Below, piece by piece: positions 25,401-36,110 of a stretch of DNA of 64,000 nt; position 1 is the stretch's first letter; each line of letters starts with the position of its first letter. A model generated the notes under the pieces. That model ran no database searches and had not been told where the DNA came from. It saw only the letters and a list, made by a program, of their open reading frames with translations. This DNA comes from Ctenosaura bakeri (taxonomy: Eukaryota > Chordata > Lepidosauria > Squamata > Iguanidae), in the NCBI GenBank assembly GCA_948474755.1, contig CAOLHI010001672.1, positions 62,001 to 126,000 of the forward strand, read 5' to 3'. The translations under genes and the position numbers were made by a program.

Positions 25401-28261
25401 TAGGAGAAAGATACTTTTCATATGGATTGTTTTGTACAGCTAATGCAACATGTTAGGTACCTGTCAAAAAGTGGAAATTGCACAAAAAGTGGAAAATGCT
25501 AATGCAACATGTTGGGTACCTGTCAAAAAGTGGAAATTGTCATAAAGCAGGAGATGCCTGCACAAGTGCTACTGCCACCTGCTCAAAAGTAGCACTTTAG
25601 ATTGACAGATCCCATGCTGCTGCTGTCAATCCTTGGAAGAGACAGATAGGTCCAAAATGAAAGAAAAGGGTTGAGGCTTCTATAAATAATACATCTAGAC
25701 TTTCTTGCTATCACCTTTCCGCAAAGCAAAATTGAAGGGTGACATATAAGGAGAGATGAGGATTTTATCTCCTTCGTTTTATGCAAATATAAACAGCATC
25801 AAAAAGCTTGTAAAAACCTTAACATCCCCGCCCCCATGGTGCTAGGTTTCCTGGAATATACAGGATAGCTGAGTTTGAGTATTTAAGCTTAGAGGTTTCA
25901 AAGACTTTATTCAGGAACAACAACAACAAAAACTGCACACCTTGGCAACTGCCAGGACTGAAGAAGCAAAGGATTTGCAGTACCCTAAAAGCTGTAACAT
26001 TTCAATTTAGCTCGTGCTAGCATTCCATTTGATAGCTAATCATAGCAACTCCTTTCCCAGGCTCTTCTATCCCCCTCCCATTTTCTCATTCAGTTTACTC
26101 ACAGTTGGACCTTGCAGCCAAGTCTGTCTGCCTACACAAAATGATCTGTCACCATTCATTACAATGACATTTCCTCGTTCCCAGCACACTGTTTCCCAGC
26201 CAATCCCACAATCTCCTCACATCACAGTAAAGCCCAATAAAGCATCAAAACAAGCATGGCAGGGAGAGCAAAGCCACCTTACACCCATGATACTTCGGGA
26301 GGGAATGTGCATCCAGTGGTCCACCCAGTGCCCTGAAGACTCCCACCTTACCAAATCCAGCACCTCCCCTCTCAACCACACTAGTGCTTATGATGCCGCT
26401 GCCACCTCTTTTTCTAACTCAGGTTTTGGCAGAGTTGTCCTACTACCTGTTGGGACAGAGACTGTTTTCAGTTACAACCAAAAGCGGTATATTCAATATG
26501 TGGTCAAAAGAGTGGACCACATATCACATAAATGTGTTCTAGTAAGAATTTAAAAGCATCAAAAGAGTGGACTTCCAAAAAGTGGACTCTTGAAAGGCAG
26601 AGGACACCTATATTATGTATTATCATTGTATTATGCAAAAGCAAAGTTTTTGTTTCTGCAATAGAGGGTGGATAAACTATGACCTTCCAGAAGTCAGTTG
26701 TTTCACATCATTCTTCCCAGATAGTATAGTCAAGGGTAAGAAATTATGGGAGCTAACTTTCCACATCACGTAGGGGACTACAAATTACCCACCCCGTCAT
26801 TAGTAAGAACCAATTTAGTTTTAACTGTTCGTTAAAATCAAAGATGCAAGTGTGGTGTCTGATTCTAACATCTTCCTGGAATTTGGCCCAGTTCATCTAT
26901 AACAACGGATGAAAGCAGGTGGTTCTGATCTCCCCTGGTTCATGGTGGGGAGTTCTTAAACCTGGCCAGTAATAGTGGGACAGCTTAAAAAGAGCAATAG
27001 GAAAAGAAATGGTTTGAACAAATAACCTTCACCTGTCCACAGAAAGTTTATTTTAGGATATACAGTACACTCATTTTGCAGAAGCTGTGATAGGGCTCTC
27101 CTCATTTTTTCACAACTTGTAATTTTTACTGTTGCAGACATACGAAGAGGTTGGTGAAGATGCACTAGAAGGTAAAATTTATTATTGTAGTCTTGAATTG
27201 GAAACACCCATTTCTTTTCATCTGACATAGTCCGCTTTGAAGAAGTTCTGCCACAGCAGCTGGCTAAGAGAATGCAAAAGCTTGGTGAATGTGCAGGTCC
27301 ATATGGAATAGGGCGATGGAGCTGCTACTCCACTACTGGATTATTACCTATGGCCTTCCCCATACTACACCATGGCATGCATTAGTATTTCTAATGCAAT
27401 ACAGCTAATTGTCAATAAATTGTTTATTCCATTTGTATCTCAGCAAAGTTCTTCTAATTTGGTTTGACTGTTTTTGTATGCTACATTCATATACTCCACT
27501 CCTGCTGGGGCACTCACAGTTTTTCACATATACAAAATATTGTGTGCTGCCACTGGTTCAATGATCTGAAAAACATTTGAGAAATGTAGTTTTAGAGATT
27601 TTCTTTTTAAAATGTGGTTAAAAGACACAGGGCCTTTTCATAAAGTTTTTTAATGCTTATTCTTGTTAATTCCTTTACTGAACCATTGCTTCAGACAGAT
27701 ATATATGGACTAACTTGGTTTGAATTATCATATTGTGGCTTGACAAGTGGGGAAGTGAACAAGCATTTTACCCATGCATGCAACTGCTGTTAAACTAGGA
27801 ATCTCTAATGGGCCATAGTTTTCTGTTTCATCCATATGGAGAAACTGTTGTAATCATCTTTGGAGAAAGCCAGGGTCTTAATCTGTGGTTTGAAGATGCC
27901 TTTAAATTCTGAATTGCTCTGGTGGTGATAAGCATTGTGTTCCAGAGTGGACAAAACAAGAATATTACAGATTTCCTACTTGTGGAGAAGGGCTGCTTCT
28001 ATGGGCAGAATACACATTCAGTTTTTGGCTGAAGTGTGATCTAACAAGTCAGTTCTAGCTCCTTGTTTCAACAATTCATGTTGCTCTCACCTGAAACTCA
28101 CTCATTTGTGCTTCTTTTTATTTTCAGATCCAATGCCCCAAATGGATGTGGGTGAAGCAAATAAACAGTTTATGGAACAGAGTGAAGAACTGTATGATGC
28201 CTTGATAGAATGTCATTGGCAGCCTTTGGACAGTGTCTCTTCAGAGATTCAAGCCATGTAA
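12546..28261 (+). CDS. TRNAU1AP: TRNAU1AP: tRNA selenocysteine 1-associated protein 1 (SECp43), nine coding exons
   Basis: The protein binds tRNA(Sec) and works with the selenocysteine synthesis and decoding machinery, in nucleus and cytoplasm. Coding exons by splice sites: 12546-12572, 14799-14896, 15886-15984, 20691-20743, 22563-22694, 24078-24197, 25055-25217, 27138-27171 and 28128-28261. Together they give 860 nt; one more base would make 287 codons, close to the human length as I recall it. RRM1 begins LWMGD (RNP2), with its RNP1 block GYCFVEFAD in exon 3. RRM2 has LFVGDLSPD (exon 5) and GYGFVKFSD (exon 6). Exon 7 encodes a Tyr/Gln-rich segment (YYQQYQNYY), and exons 8-9 an acidic tail ending CHWQPLDSV...AM. 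All introns are GT-AG. The oddity is exon 3, which is one base short and throws the frame into a stop at the exon 3-4 junction. Confidence 0.95.
12946..13130 (+). repeat. 5S rRNA-derived SINE
   Basis: The head matches 5S rRNA in order: GATCCTAATCTTGAAAGGTG, then AGCAGGGTCGAGCCTTG, GGGAGACCAC and GGTACTGTAG. These correspond to the internal control region and 3' part of 5S rRNA. A non-5S body and a tail similar to that of the tRNA-derived SINEs (GTCATGAGTCGACAGGTGAC, TTGAAGG) follow. It lies in TRNAU1AP intron 1. Confidence 0.75.
13954..14365 (-). repeat. tRNA-derived SINE (minus), split by a second SINE
   Basis: The antisense tail (TTGTTGTTGTTGTGTGCCTTC) starts at about 13958, and the antisense head with reversed B-box and A-box sequence ends near 14365 (AAACCACTACG.CATGCTG). 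The central part is displaced by the plus-strand SINE at 14019-14212. Confidence 0.75.
14019..14212 (+). repeat. tRNA-derived SINE (plus) nested in an older SINE
   Basis: The head reads GGTGTAGTAGTTTGAGCATT (A-box region) and then a B-box-like AATTCAATTCC. The body has GAAAACCCCATGATAGG and the tail GTCAGAAACAACTTAAAGGC plus a short CAA-rich end. It is flanked by target-site duplications AAGGTGGACTT (14008-14018) and AAGGTGAACTT (14213-14223), 10 of 11 identical. Confidence 0.85.
15050..15190 (-). repeat. Decayed SINE fragment (minus)
   Basis: The antisense of the tail module seen at 21340-21430 is recognisable (GGAAGCTCCTTATAC, then TGGTCTTCTCCAATCTTACT). It lies in TRNAU1AP intron 2 and is poorly preserved. 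Confidence 0.4.
15955..15966 (+). other. TRNAU1AP: Apparent one-base deletion in TRNAU1AP exon 3
   Basis: After codons for KIN the sequence reads AATGGAAACCCC. The conserved SECp43 residues [10 protein letters not shown] need one more base in the Gly codon. As written, the frame becomes GNPFLVPHR and meets TGA formed across the exon 3-4 splice. All other exon phases are consistent with a normal 287-codon gene. Confidence 0.8.
16000..20270. other. TRNAU1AP intron 3, mostly unassigned
   Basis: Apart from the perfect hairpin at 17524-17595 I recognise no gene or named repeat in this AT-rich stretch. The moderately GC-rich part at 17050-17810 has several overlapping open frames on the minus strand, but none resembles a known protein. 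Confidence 0.4.
17524..17595. repeat. Perfect 24-bp inverted repeat with 24-nt loop
   Basis: The left arm at 17524-17547 (starts AAATCTCCTTTGG) is exactly complementary to the right arm at 17572-17595 (starts AGACAATGACACC). The pairing continues outward with a few mismatches (CTGCTAC against GGCAGCAG). It lies in an intron of TRNAU1AP and does not match the other repeats of the window. Confidence 0.85.
20276..20492. mobile_element. MITE-like palindromic element
   Basis: Ends read TACAGTACATCTTCTGTATA and, at the other side, CAGAGG...GAAGGTGCACTGTA, imperfectly inverted. Inside, CCCATTGTAGTCAATGG and CATTGACTATAATGGG-type sequence (near 20357 and 20412) are again inverted. No coding capacity. 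It lies in intron 3 of TRNAU1AP. Confidence 0.5.
21330..21440 (+). repeat. SINE tail fragment
   Basis: The text GAAAGACTTTTATCTACC, AGCTAGATGGACCAAAG and GACTCAGTAGAAAGG followed by TTCCTATGTTC is a well-conserved tail module of tRNA/5S-derived reptile SINEs. The head is missing. Confidence 0.6.
21535..21575. repeat. (CT)n(CA)n compound microsatellite
   Basis: About 13 CT repeats are followed by about 7 CA repeats. A further interrupted CA tract lies just upstream at 21500-21530. Confidence 0.95.
21590..21800 (+). repeat. tRNA-derived SINE
   Basis: The head has GAGCATGTACTTTGTATGC, then GGTCTTGGGTTCAATCCCC (B box GGTTCAATCC). The body continues with GGAAAGACTAATTTGTCAG and AACCTTGGAGAGCAGCTGCC, then a diverged GTGGACTAGGCGCATGATCTGA. 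This is a second tRNA-SINE family, distinct from the CAA-tailed one. It lies in intron 4 of TRNAU1AP. Confidence 0.65.
22330..22443 (+). repeat. CAA-tailed SINE 3' fragment
   Basis: GTTGGAAACAACTTGAAGG is followed by ten or so ACA/CAA triplets at 22411-22443. This is the 3' end of the same tRNA-derived SINE family as 14019-14212, truncated at the 5' side. Confidence 0.75.
22815..22935. mobile_element. MITE-like element (hAT type)
   Basis: The ends are imperfect inverted repeats: GCAAAGTGCTGCCCTTCAGA with TGTTGTTGGAT on the left, and ATCCAACAACATGTGGAGGG with CTTTGCCC on the right. About 120 bp. It lies in intron 5 of TRNAU1AP. Confidence 0.6.
23634..23880 (-). mobile_element. Old CR1 3' fragment
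   Basis: TAGAATCATAGAGTTGGAGG opens with the CR1 terminal octamer and is followed by diverged antisense 3' UTR (CCTCAAGGAAGATAGAGCCC, AGTTCCCTTAGTAATGACTG). It is a different subfamily from the copy at 4045-7065. Confidence 0.55.
25438..25541. repeat. Local tandem duplication of about 60 bp
   Basis: GCTAATGCAACATGTTAGGT and GCTAATGCAACATGTTGGGT open two copies that continue with ACCTGTCAAAAAGTGGAAAT. The copies differ by few bases, so the duplication is fairly recent. It lies in intron 7 of TRNAU1AP. Confidence 0.85.
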
Positions 28262-28630
28262 TTGCTTGATCACTAATATGTTGTCTCCAAGCAACATGCC
28301 AGTGTGCCCCAGGCTCCTACCAAGTGCATGAAACTTGCAGCTGTATAAGGGATGCCCCCTCCTTCCTTCTGGATCACTAACTCAAGAATACAGAGGAGGG
28401 TTTGTGCTATTTCCTGTGCAAACTGAGTAGCAATGAAGCATCTTGGACACCTTTACTCAGAATTCAGACTCTCAGTTTCCTTCTTTTTTTCTTTTCCCCG
28501 TGTTTTGACCTTGAAACAGACTTGTTGATCCTTGTCAAGGAATTATAATTTATGAACCTAAAGAAGGTGTAATGGGGAAAATTTTACTTCCATGTACATA
28601 CAATAAAAAAAATATCTTTTACAGAGGCAG
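28262..28630 (+). promoter_or_regulatory. TRNAU1AP: TRNAU1AP 3' UTR with polyadenylation signal
   Basis: The stop codon TAA ends at 28261. The first canonical AATAAA is at 28602-28607, giving a 3' UTR of about 365 nt with cleavage expected near 28625. Confidence 0.75.
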
Positions 28631-29109
28631 CAGGATATCTGATGTTCTCTTCCATGGCTTAAATGAGTACAGGAGTCTGTGCAGCTGATTTGTGGAAATA
28701 TCCTGAGATCATTGTTGTCGTCATCATCATTATCATCTTATGCTGAGAGTCTTACCAGAAGTGGCAATGAAGTGAAACTGTGCCATAAGAAAAAATAAAT
28801 TTCTTAAGCAGGGAAGGATGAGTTTGGATTTGAGCAAATATATTTTTTATTTTAAAAGTAGATGCAAGCCTGTTCTGAATGAGAAAAAACAGGTTCCAAA
28901 ACAATCAAGGAGGCAGAACAGTTCCATTACAAGGAAAGCTTGCAGTGTCTGGGCTTTTTAAGGTTAGAATAGGGCTGAGTAAGTTAGGAGCATGATACTG
29001 GTTAAAATGCAATCGTATCCCATCTGTTGGAGTACAGGTATACCTCAGTGAAGTAAATATGTTCCTGGACATTACTTCTTTAACAATGCTTGGTACCAGA
29101 TGCAGAAAT

Positions 29110-30080
29110 AACATGTTAAAAATAAGGATATATTTCAGCAAACTTTCTTTATCCAAAACTGAAAATATGCAGGTATGAAATGAAACAATCAGGTCAGGTA
29201 GGCTTTGCATAAGTAAACAAAAACATTTTGTTTTAGAGACTACTAGCATATATACCCAGCATTGCCTGGAATTTTATTTTCTTATAGGTAATACTTGTTA
29301 GAAAGATTGGAGATCCTGTGTCTCTAATTCCCCAAACTATCTTGTCCAGTACCTGTAACTTTTCTCCATATTCCCCAATCCAATCTGTATTCAGAGCTAC
29401 TAACATGCAGAGGTTGCATTCCTGATGGAATACACTGTCTTCCTCTTTGCTGCTAGGCCTTGTTTCCATAGCAACCAGCCTATTCAAGACAGGCACAGTT
29501 GACTGAGGCCCCAGAGCTCTCTGGCTGAGAATTCAAAAGGCCCCTCCCTAAACTGCAAACCCCAGGATTCCATAGAATCACCTGACACAGCCAATCATAC
29601 GAGCTCTTTGCCTGATGCAGACAAACAAACTGACTTCTATATATTAGATTTCAAGGCTTCTTTCAGAATACATCCAGAGATGATTTTTAATTTCACCAGC
29701 CTCTGCTTTTCCTATGATTTCCATTTTGGTGGTCATATGTATAGATTTATGCTTTTTTAACATGGCTGGGGAATAGCTAGTGAGGCAAACTTATCTCCTC
29801 TCCCCATTTCTCTCTGTTTTGCTGCTCATGCATGCTCACAGTTTTGAAGGTAGCTGCCATTTACCTTGCCTGTTGTAGGCAGTCACATAGGATCAATTAG
29901 ACCAGAATCCTATTCTTTCCCAGCTCAAGATTTATTGCATTGTTTTCTGCAGACAAACACCAAAAGTCTATGTTTGTCCAACCCATTATAAGCCTACCTT
30001 TGCTGATGCTGCTAAAAAAATTCTGCCTAGAGAGAAGATGAGGAAGAAGGGCCTGGGCAGGCATAAAGAGTAAGTTCTTT
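29110..30080. repeat. Copy 1 of an unclassified dispersed repeat
   Basis: The segments 29170-29240 and 29645-30080 align in order with 35600-36105: 'catcaggtaagccttt/cataagtaaaca', 'cccagcctcc...ttttc', 'ggtggtgaggcaa', 'gaatcttgttcttt.ccagctc', 'tttattgcattatt' and 'gctggtgctgctaaaaa'. Copy 1 has about 400 bp of extra sequence between the two segments (around 29240-29640). No protein or known repeat end is recognised. Confidence 0.6.
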
Positions 30081-31544
30081 GACAGAGACTTTGTTCACTA
30101 AGTTAGTCTGTATTCTAAATACCCTTCCTTAAACTGCAAATCCCAGGACTCTGTAGGCTGTTGTCTATTTGGCAATTTTAGTGTGATAAAGTTACATTAT
30201 GCTTAAACATGATGTGAAGCAGATGGATAGGGAGGATCTAATACTGGAAGCATCAAGTGTGTAATGAAGTTGAGTGGCAGAAATTCAGGACAATGAGTAC
30301 AAAGTGAAGCACTTACACAAGTGAAATTTGCTCCCATAAGATGTAGTGACAGATACCAAGTTTAAGGAATGGTTAGACAATTTCATGGAGTATGATGCTG
30401 TCAGTGGATACTAGGACCCCTTCACACAATATATTTATGCTGCTGTGAATCTACTGTGCCATGGCAACATTCTCTGGATTCCTGGGATCTGCAGTTAAGG
30501 GAGTGGTATTTAAGATATACGGAGGATTCTCACACCTCACAACATTCTCACACCTCACAACAAATCCCAAGCAAATTGGTGGGGAACACAAGTTGGAAGG
30601 GTGCTATCGTGATGTGTGATGTGTTCCTATAGTGACCTAGTTGGTCACTATAGGAACAGAAGTTTGGTTTAGATAAGCTTTTGGACTATTTTGAATTTTC
30701 ATGAGAACCATCTGCTTCAGGTTCAGTTGTGAAGACTGTGAGATACTTGAATATGGCCTGTCAATGACATTGTGGAGGAACATAAAAATGGGAATGCTGA
30801 AACATTAGGATATGGTAATCATTTTTACAAATAGATATTACTGATACGTTCAAGCGTTTGTGTGTATAGGATGTGGTGGTTAGACTTAAAATTAGGCAGA
30901 TTAGGCAGCTTTCTGTTGCAGAGGACTAGAGGAACTATTGTAACGTAGGTCTACTAAGATTAGGCATCATGAGTACATAGAACTTCCATGTTCAGAAGCA
31001 GTATGTTGCTGAATACCATTTGGCAGGGACTGTTGCCTTGGTGCCCTGCTAGTAGCTTCCACAGAAGTATCTGGCTGACCAGTGAAGCAAGCAATTTGGT
31101 GGATTAAATAGGATCTTTCATCTGACCCACTACTGACTAGGGTTTTTTTTATGAGTCCATTCTATCTATGATAAGGGAGTGTTCCTGAGTCCTAGAAGCT
31201 GTCTGCTGTACAGCAGGCCCTCCTCACATGAGAATATGTGCTCATGTGAGCCATTGTATCCTTATACATAAAATGGTGGTGATAGACATACACATCACCA
31301 TTAGGTATTATGAGATGCAAGTATTTGCATTTCTTCATTTACATGGGGGTTCCTGAAATGGGACCCATAAATATACAGAGGGCCCACTATTCAGAATTGA
31401 AAAGCTACAAATGCAGAGGTGTTACATACGAGTTTTCTTTTAATTTGTTGTATAGAACATAGTCTCAGTAGATCTTTAATTGTGAGAGAAGGAGCTATGG
31501 AAGTGCAAAAGGTACCAACAAATGATTTTATTAATGGACATAGA
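30081..31544. other. Intergenic stretch, nothing recognised
   Basis: AT-rich, no conserved coding sequence. A short direct repeat (ATTCTCACACCTCACAAC twice) lies at about 30527-30562. Confidence 0.4.
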
Positions 31545-31790
31545 CTTGTAGAACCTTAGAGCTGGAAGTAACCACACGGGTCATCTAGTCCAACAGCCTG
31601 ACTTGCAGGAAAGCACAAAGCATTCCTGAAAGATGGCCATCCAATCTCTTTCTAAAGACCTCCAAAAATTGAAAGGCCACCATCCTCCAAGGCCATCTAA
31701 TCCACTGTCATACAGTTCCTACAGTAAAGAAGTTCTTCCTAATGTTTAGGTAGAATCTCTTTTCTTGTAACAGCCATTAAGAAGCAAAGG
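31545..31790 (-). mobile_element. CR1 LINE 3' fragment
   Basis: TAGAACCTTAGAGCTGGAAG, CATCTAGTCCAACAGCCTGA and CTGAAAGATGGCCATCCAAT correspond in order to the CR1 3' UTR as seen at 4050-4160. It is diverged and 5'-truncated. Confidence 0.7.
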
Positions 31791-31837
31791 AGAAACAACA
31801 TTGTTGACCAGATTAACCTATGGCCAGTGATAAAAAG

Positions 31838-32018
31838 AGCCATTGTGGCATAGTGGTTTGAGTGTTGGACTATGACTGTGGAGACCAGAGTTTGACTCCT
31901 CGCTCGGCCATGAAAACCCACTGGGTGACCTTGCGCGCATCACATATTCTTAGCCACAGAAAACCCCATGATAGGGTTGCAGTAGGTTGGAAATAACTTG
32001 AAGGCACACGATAACAAG
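31838..32018 (+). repeat. tRNA-derived SINE
   Basis: The head has GAGCCATTGTGGCATAGTGG and TTTGAGTGTTGGACTATGAC, then a B-box region GAGTTTGACTCCTCGCTCGG. The body has AAACCCACTGGGTGACCTTG and AAAACCCCATGATAGGGTTG, and the tail AATAACTTGAAGGCACACG. Same family as 14019-14212. Confidence 0.85.
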
Positions 32019-33700
32019 TGATAAAGTCTTGTCCCATCCAAGTAGTGGTAGCTTCATAGTGAACTCTAGTGGATGGGAGACAGAAACAGATTTGCCAGCA
32101 GGGATGGAAATGCAGAAAATACAGGAAGAAAAATGCTTCAATAATGGTAATAAACACATTGGATGTTAATACAGACAAACTTGCATAGATGTGCTAATTA
32201 ACACGAGCAGTGAAATAAAAGGCCTTTATTCCCTTCCTGTTACAGGAGATAGTGCTGGATATCTGGATGAATTTGTGCCATTTGTTTCACACTGAAAACT
32301 TGCCTTGGAATTTCTTTGTTGGGGTTGGACAAGGCACGTCAGGGAGGCTGAAATACTCTGCTACTGGTTTTTGAATATTGCTATATTCACCAAGAGGGGC
32401 TTGCACACCTGTTCATCCTCCAATGAGATACATATTATGATTTGCCAGCAATATCCTGCTGCATTCTACACAGGCAAATCGGCCAGTCCCCACCAAAAGA
32501 ATAAATCAACATGAAAGGTAACATTAGAAATAGCAATATTTGAAAAGCAGAAAATCATTTACTGGTACCTTTCCTGTTTCCATTCCTCCTCCCCACCAAC
32601 TGAGGCTACACTTTGTGCACCTGTTGAGTTTATACTAAACAAAACTTACGAATTTTAAAGCACTACAAAATGTCATAGTTTTTTGCTGCAAGACTACCCT
32701 CCTATCCTTTTATTGGGTTATTGCAGTGTACAAAAACTCCATCAAAAAGTGCAGCTGTGAATCCTTTGCTCATGACTTGCTCTGTCTGCCTAGAAAAAAT
32801 GACTCAAGTATTCATGGCTTTGTGAACTAGGTCCATTCTAATATAGAGCCTGCCTTGTTCTACTCCCTCGTTCTGTTTTCTTCAGCATTGGTCTACCTCA
32901 TTTTCCGACCTTTCTCCTTCACTGTTTTCTGTGCTGGTTTGGACACATGGGGAGTTCAAGTCCACCACTGACACCTTCTCCCCCTTTGTTGCATTGCCTT
33001 CTCCCCAACCACACTTGACATGTGTTGGGCTACAACTCTGTTATCCCAGTAGATACAGAAATTGTAGTGGTACAGAAAGGCTTTGCTAAACTCGCTTCTA
33101 CTAACGCATAGCAGAAAGACGAAAGGGCCACCGCTAGAGGTTTTGGTATAACTGCAGGCTGGGTATTCCGGAGATCTTGTCAAGTGCTTGCAGAACAACT
33201 CGTTCTTCGTTTATACAAAATGTGCGCGAAACAGTGCCATCTGATGGGGGGCGCGCGTTCCCAGGGCTGAAGCGGCAGGGCTTTCAGGTGGTTTTGGAGT
33301 CTGACTCCCATCGGCCTCAGCCAGCCTGGGCAACAGCGAGGGATCAGGGAAGGCGCAGCTGTACAGCTTCTGACCGGAACAGGTACCCCGCCCTGGGTCA
33401 AGGATCGGGGAGCAAGTGACGAGCGAGACTCCTGCTCCAATTTCTAGAAGGCAGATTGTAAGACTTCACTAAGTTCGATCATACTGTAGGGTGGCGTCCC
33501 CAGTCCTGTTCATGCAACGCTGGCAGCGTCAAAATATAAAAAAAATTATGAGAAAGTATTTTTGATGAAAACGTAAAAATTATCGAGGCAATACTTTTTC
33601 TCGTGTTTTACATAAATGTTTCCACCTGGTAAAATGGACTGTAGGCCCACCTTGGATTTTTGCCCTCCAGCGAGAGAAAGAGAGCGGGTCACCCCCAGCT
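32019..33700. other. Intergenic stretch upstream of the snoRNA host gene
   Basis: No conserved gene is seen. GC rises from about 33200 onward, and open frames there lack family resemblance. The downstream end merges into the snoRNA host promoter. Confidence 0.4.
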
Positions 33701-33779
33701 CCGAAAGCCAGTAGCATTGAAACTACGTATCCCAAAAGCCCTTTCAACCCCTTTTTTTAAAGCGAGCCAATCAGAGAGG

Positions 33780-33833
33780 GTGTTAGAAGGGACGTGCTAT
33801 AAAAGGCCAAACCGGGAGAGCGTTCTTCCTTTC
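33780..33833 (+). promoter_or_regulatory. TATA-box, TOP-type core promoter of the snoRNA host gene
   Basis: TATAAAAG at 33798-33805 lies 27 bp upstream of a pyrimidine tract, CTTCCTTTC, at 33825-33833. An initiation C within such a tract is the mark of 5'TOP genes (ribosomal proteins and snoRNA host genes). The surrounding 33800-34420 is CpG-rich. Confidence 0.7.
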
Positions 33834-34817
33834 GGATTCGTCCTGGGCTCTCGGGAAGGGTGTCGTGGCCTTTGTATGCAATCTGTCGCCGTCCTGGCTC
33901 GGTGTGAGCGTGATTTGCGTCCTGAGCCTTGATGTCGTACATCGAGGTTCCTCGTTCCTCGTTTCGGGGCGAATTGCAGCCAAACACAGATCGGGTCGGC
34001 ATGTTTCGTGCGGTTGTAGTGCGGGGGGGTTTCTGCGGATGCGCCCGCCTAGGATTGCAGTGTTGGCGTCGGGCGGCGCAGGCCGGGGGGCGCGTGGAGC
34101 AGCCGCCGGAACTAGCGGGAACTCCCTGTTTAGGGTAGGATCCGGAGGGGGCGCGTGAAAGTGCGCTCCGGCCACTCGCGGCCGCTCGCCTGGTAGCGCA
34201 TCGCTTTGTGTTGAAGTTTCGACAGCGTCAAAAGCAGGCCTTCGGGCGGTAACCTTTTCTCTGGTACTTTGGAGCTGCGATGCTGGAACCGACGGTGGGT
34301 GCGTCCGAGGCTCGTTTGCCGTTTGTATCCGTTGTAAGGGACGCTGCTCTGTGCCGAGTTGGGGCTCCTTGTCCCTCGAGTCTGGTACAGGGAACTGGGC
34401 GTGAAGGCAACGCTTCAGGAGCCCCGAGTTTTACTTGACCCTTTTAGCCCGGGTTCCAGGGATCGGACCTGCATTCAAAGTGGACGCAGGCCTGCTTAGC
34501 TTCAGAGATGATCCTGGCACATCCGCTGGAGGACAGTTGGAGCACTGCTCCCCGGCCTTGGCTGGGTTGTCCTTTCTCCGGATCTCAAGTACCTCCTTCC
34601 TCTGCAGACCTTCCCCCTCCCGTGTGGCTTCCCAGCTCTGTCGGGAGAGGCGGTCTGGGTCCATGTATAGGTAAAGCATGTCTTCCGTCAAATGTTAGTT
34701 TCCCTGTATTTGGGCAAAGGTATCTCTTTGAAAGTTACCTGAAAGAGACTAGAATGTTTGGAAGATTATTCCATAGTTTACAAATGTTATCGGGTGTTGG
34801 ATTATTGTATATTTGTC

Positions 34818-35053
34818 TACAGTGGACCCTTGGTATCTGCTAGGGTTTGGTTCTAGGACCCTCCATAGATAACAAAATCCATGGGTGCTCAGGTCTGATT
34901 ATGTACAATGATGTAGTAAAATGGTGTTCTTTATATAAAATGGCAAAATCAAAGTTTGCTTTTTGGATTTTTTTGGGAGGGAGGGGGAATATTTTCAAGC
35001 TGTGGTTGGTTGAATCACTAGATACAGAACCTGTGGATATGGAGGGCTGACTA
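34818..35053. mobile_element. Tigger/MER2-like MITE (Tc1-mariner/pogo group)
   Basis: The left end reads CAGTGGACCCTTGGTATCTG and the right end GTGGATATGGAGGGCTGACT, imperfect inverted repeats with an adjacent TA at each side. The interior has AATCCATGGGTGCTCAGG and AAAATGGCAAAATCAAAGTT, which I recognise from the pogo-type MER2 group. No transposase. Confidence 0.7.
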
Positions 35054-35589
35054 ATATGCATGGTACTGTATAAAATGCATGTCCATTCCAGAGGTTTCCA
35101 GTCTAACGAATAAGATCCTTCTGCTGCTGCTTACATGTTGCAGTGATCTTTTGTTCATCCTCTGCTTTGCCAGGTAACAATGCAGTGTGTTGTACCAAAT
35201 GCCAGAAATGGTTTGCAGCTTGTGGCTTTGCTTGTCATAATCTGACTAGGAAAGGAAAGAAACAACAGTACTGATATCTTTGGGAGAATGGGAGCAGCTC
35301 AAGGTAGATGGTTCTGTTTTCTGTCTTTGGAAAGCTTTTTTAAGAGTTCAAGTGCTTTTTGCAAGGCCACTAGAAGCTCCTCTGAAGCTGTTGTTTGGAA
35401 AGCACTGTCTGGAAGGAACTTGGTGTTCGTAGGAGTAGGTTTAGGTATACCTCCATTAACAGAATAGATGTTCTTAGGCATTGCTTCAACAGAAAATTTG
35501 GTACCAGAACCAAAAATGGCATGGAAAGATTAGGACAGGTTCCTATATCATAAAAATAGATGAGCAATTTGTCATGTTTCAGCGGATTT

Positions 35590-36110
35590 ATTATTCGGAA
35601 CCAACAATAATAACCATCAGGTAAGCCTTTCATAAGTAAACATTTTGAGCCTTCTAGAGAACACCTGAAAGCTTTTCCCAGAATGTATGGAGGGATGATT
35701 TTCTCTTTCCCCAGCCTCCACTTTTCTTCTGATTTCTGCTTTGGTAGCCAGACTTGTAGACCTTTGGGTTTTTTTACATGCTGCAGGTAGGTGGTGAGGC
35801 AAGATAGACTGCTTTCCCTTCTTTTTGTTTTGCTGTTCACTCATGCTCAGACAGGGATTCTGGCAGTGGCTGATTACCTTGCCTGTTCTAAGTAGGCCCA
35901 CACAGCTACAGTAAGATCTGCTAGAGAAGAATCTTGTTCTTTACCAGCTCCAGCTTTATTGCATTATTTAAGGCATGCATACTGCTGCAACCTACCAGTG
36001 AAAGACTGTTTCTCCAGCCTTTCTCTACCAACCTTCCAGTGCTGGTGCTGCTAAAAAGCTTCCAGCTAGACAGAAGGCAAGGAGAAAGGGAAGGGCATAA
36101 AAAGACTTTA
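35590..36110. repeat. Copy 2 of an unclassified dispersed repeat
   Basis: It is collinear with copy 1 at 29110-30080 (both in plus orientation) over about 500 bp, with moderate divergence. This copy lacks the roughly 400-bp extra block present in copy 1. It lies in the first intron of the snoRNA host gene. Confidence 0.6.

Noticed and set aside
26014..26553. A 179-codon open frame on the plus strand
   Set aside because: It lies inside TRNAU1AP intron 7, has low-complexity composition (Ser, Pro, Thr), no domain and no splice support.
28640..33700. TAF12, expected near this locus from the human order
   Set aside because: No histone-fold coding exon was recognised on either strand in this window.
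33660..34843. Open frames in the CpG-rich snoRNA host promoter and first exon
   Set aside because: They are overlapping on both strands and show no conserved protein; the gene is better explained as non-coding.
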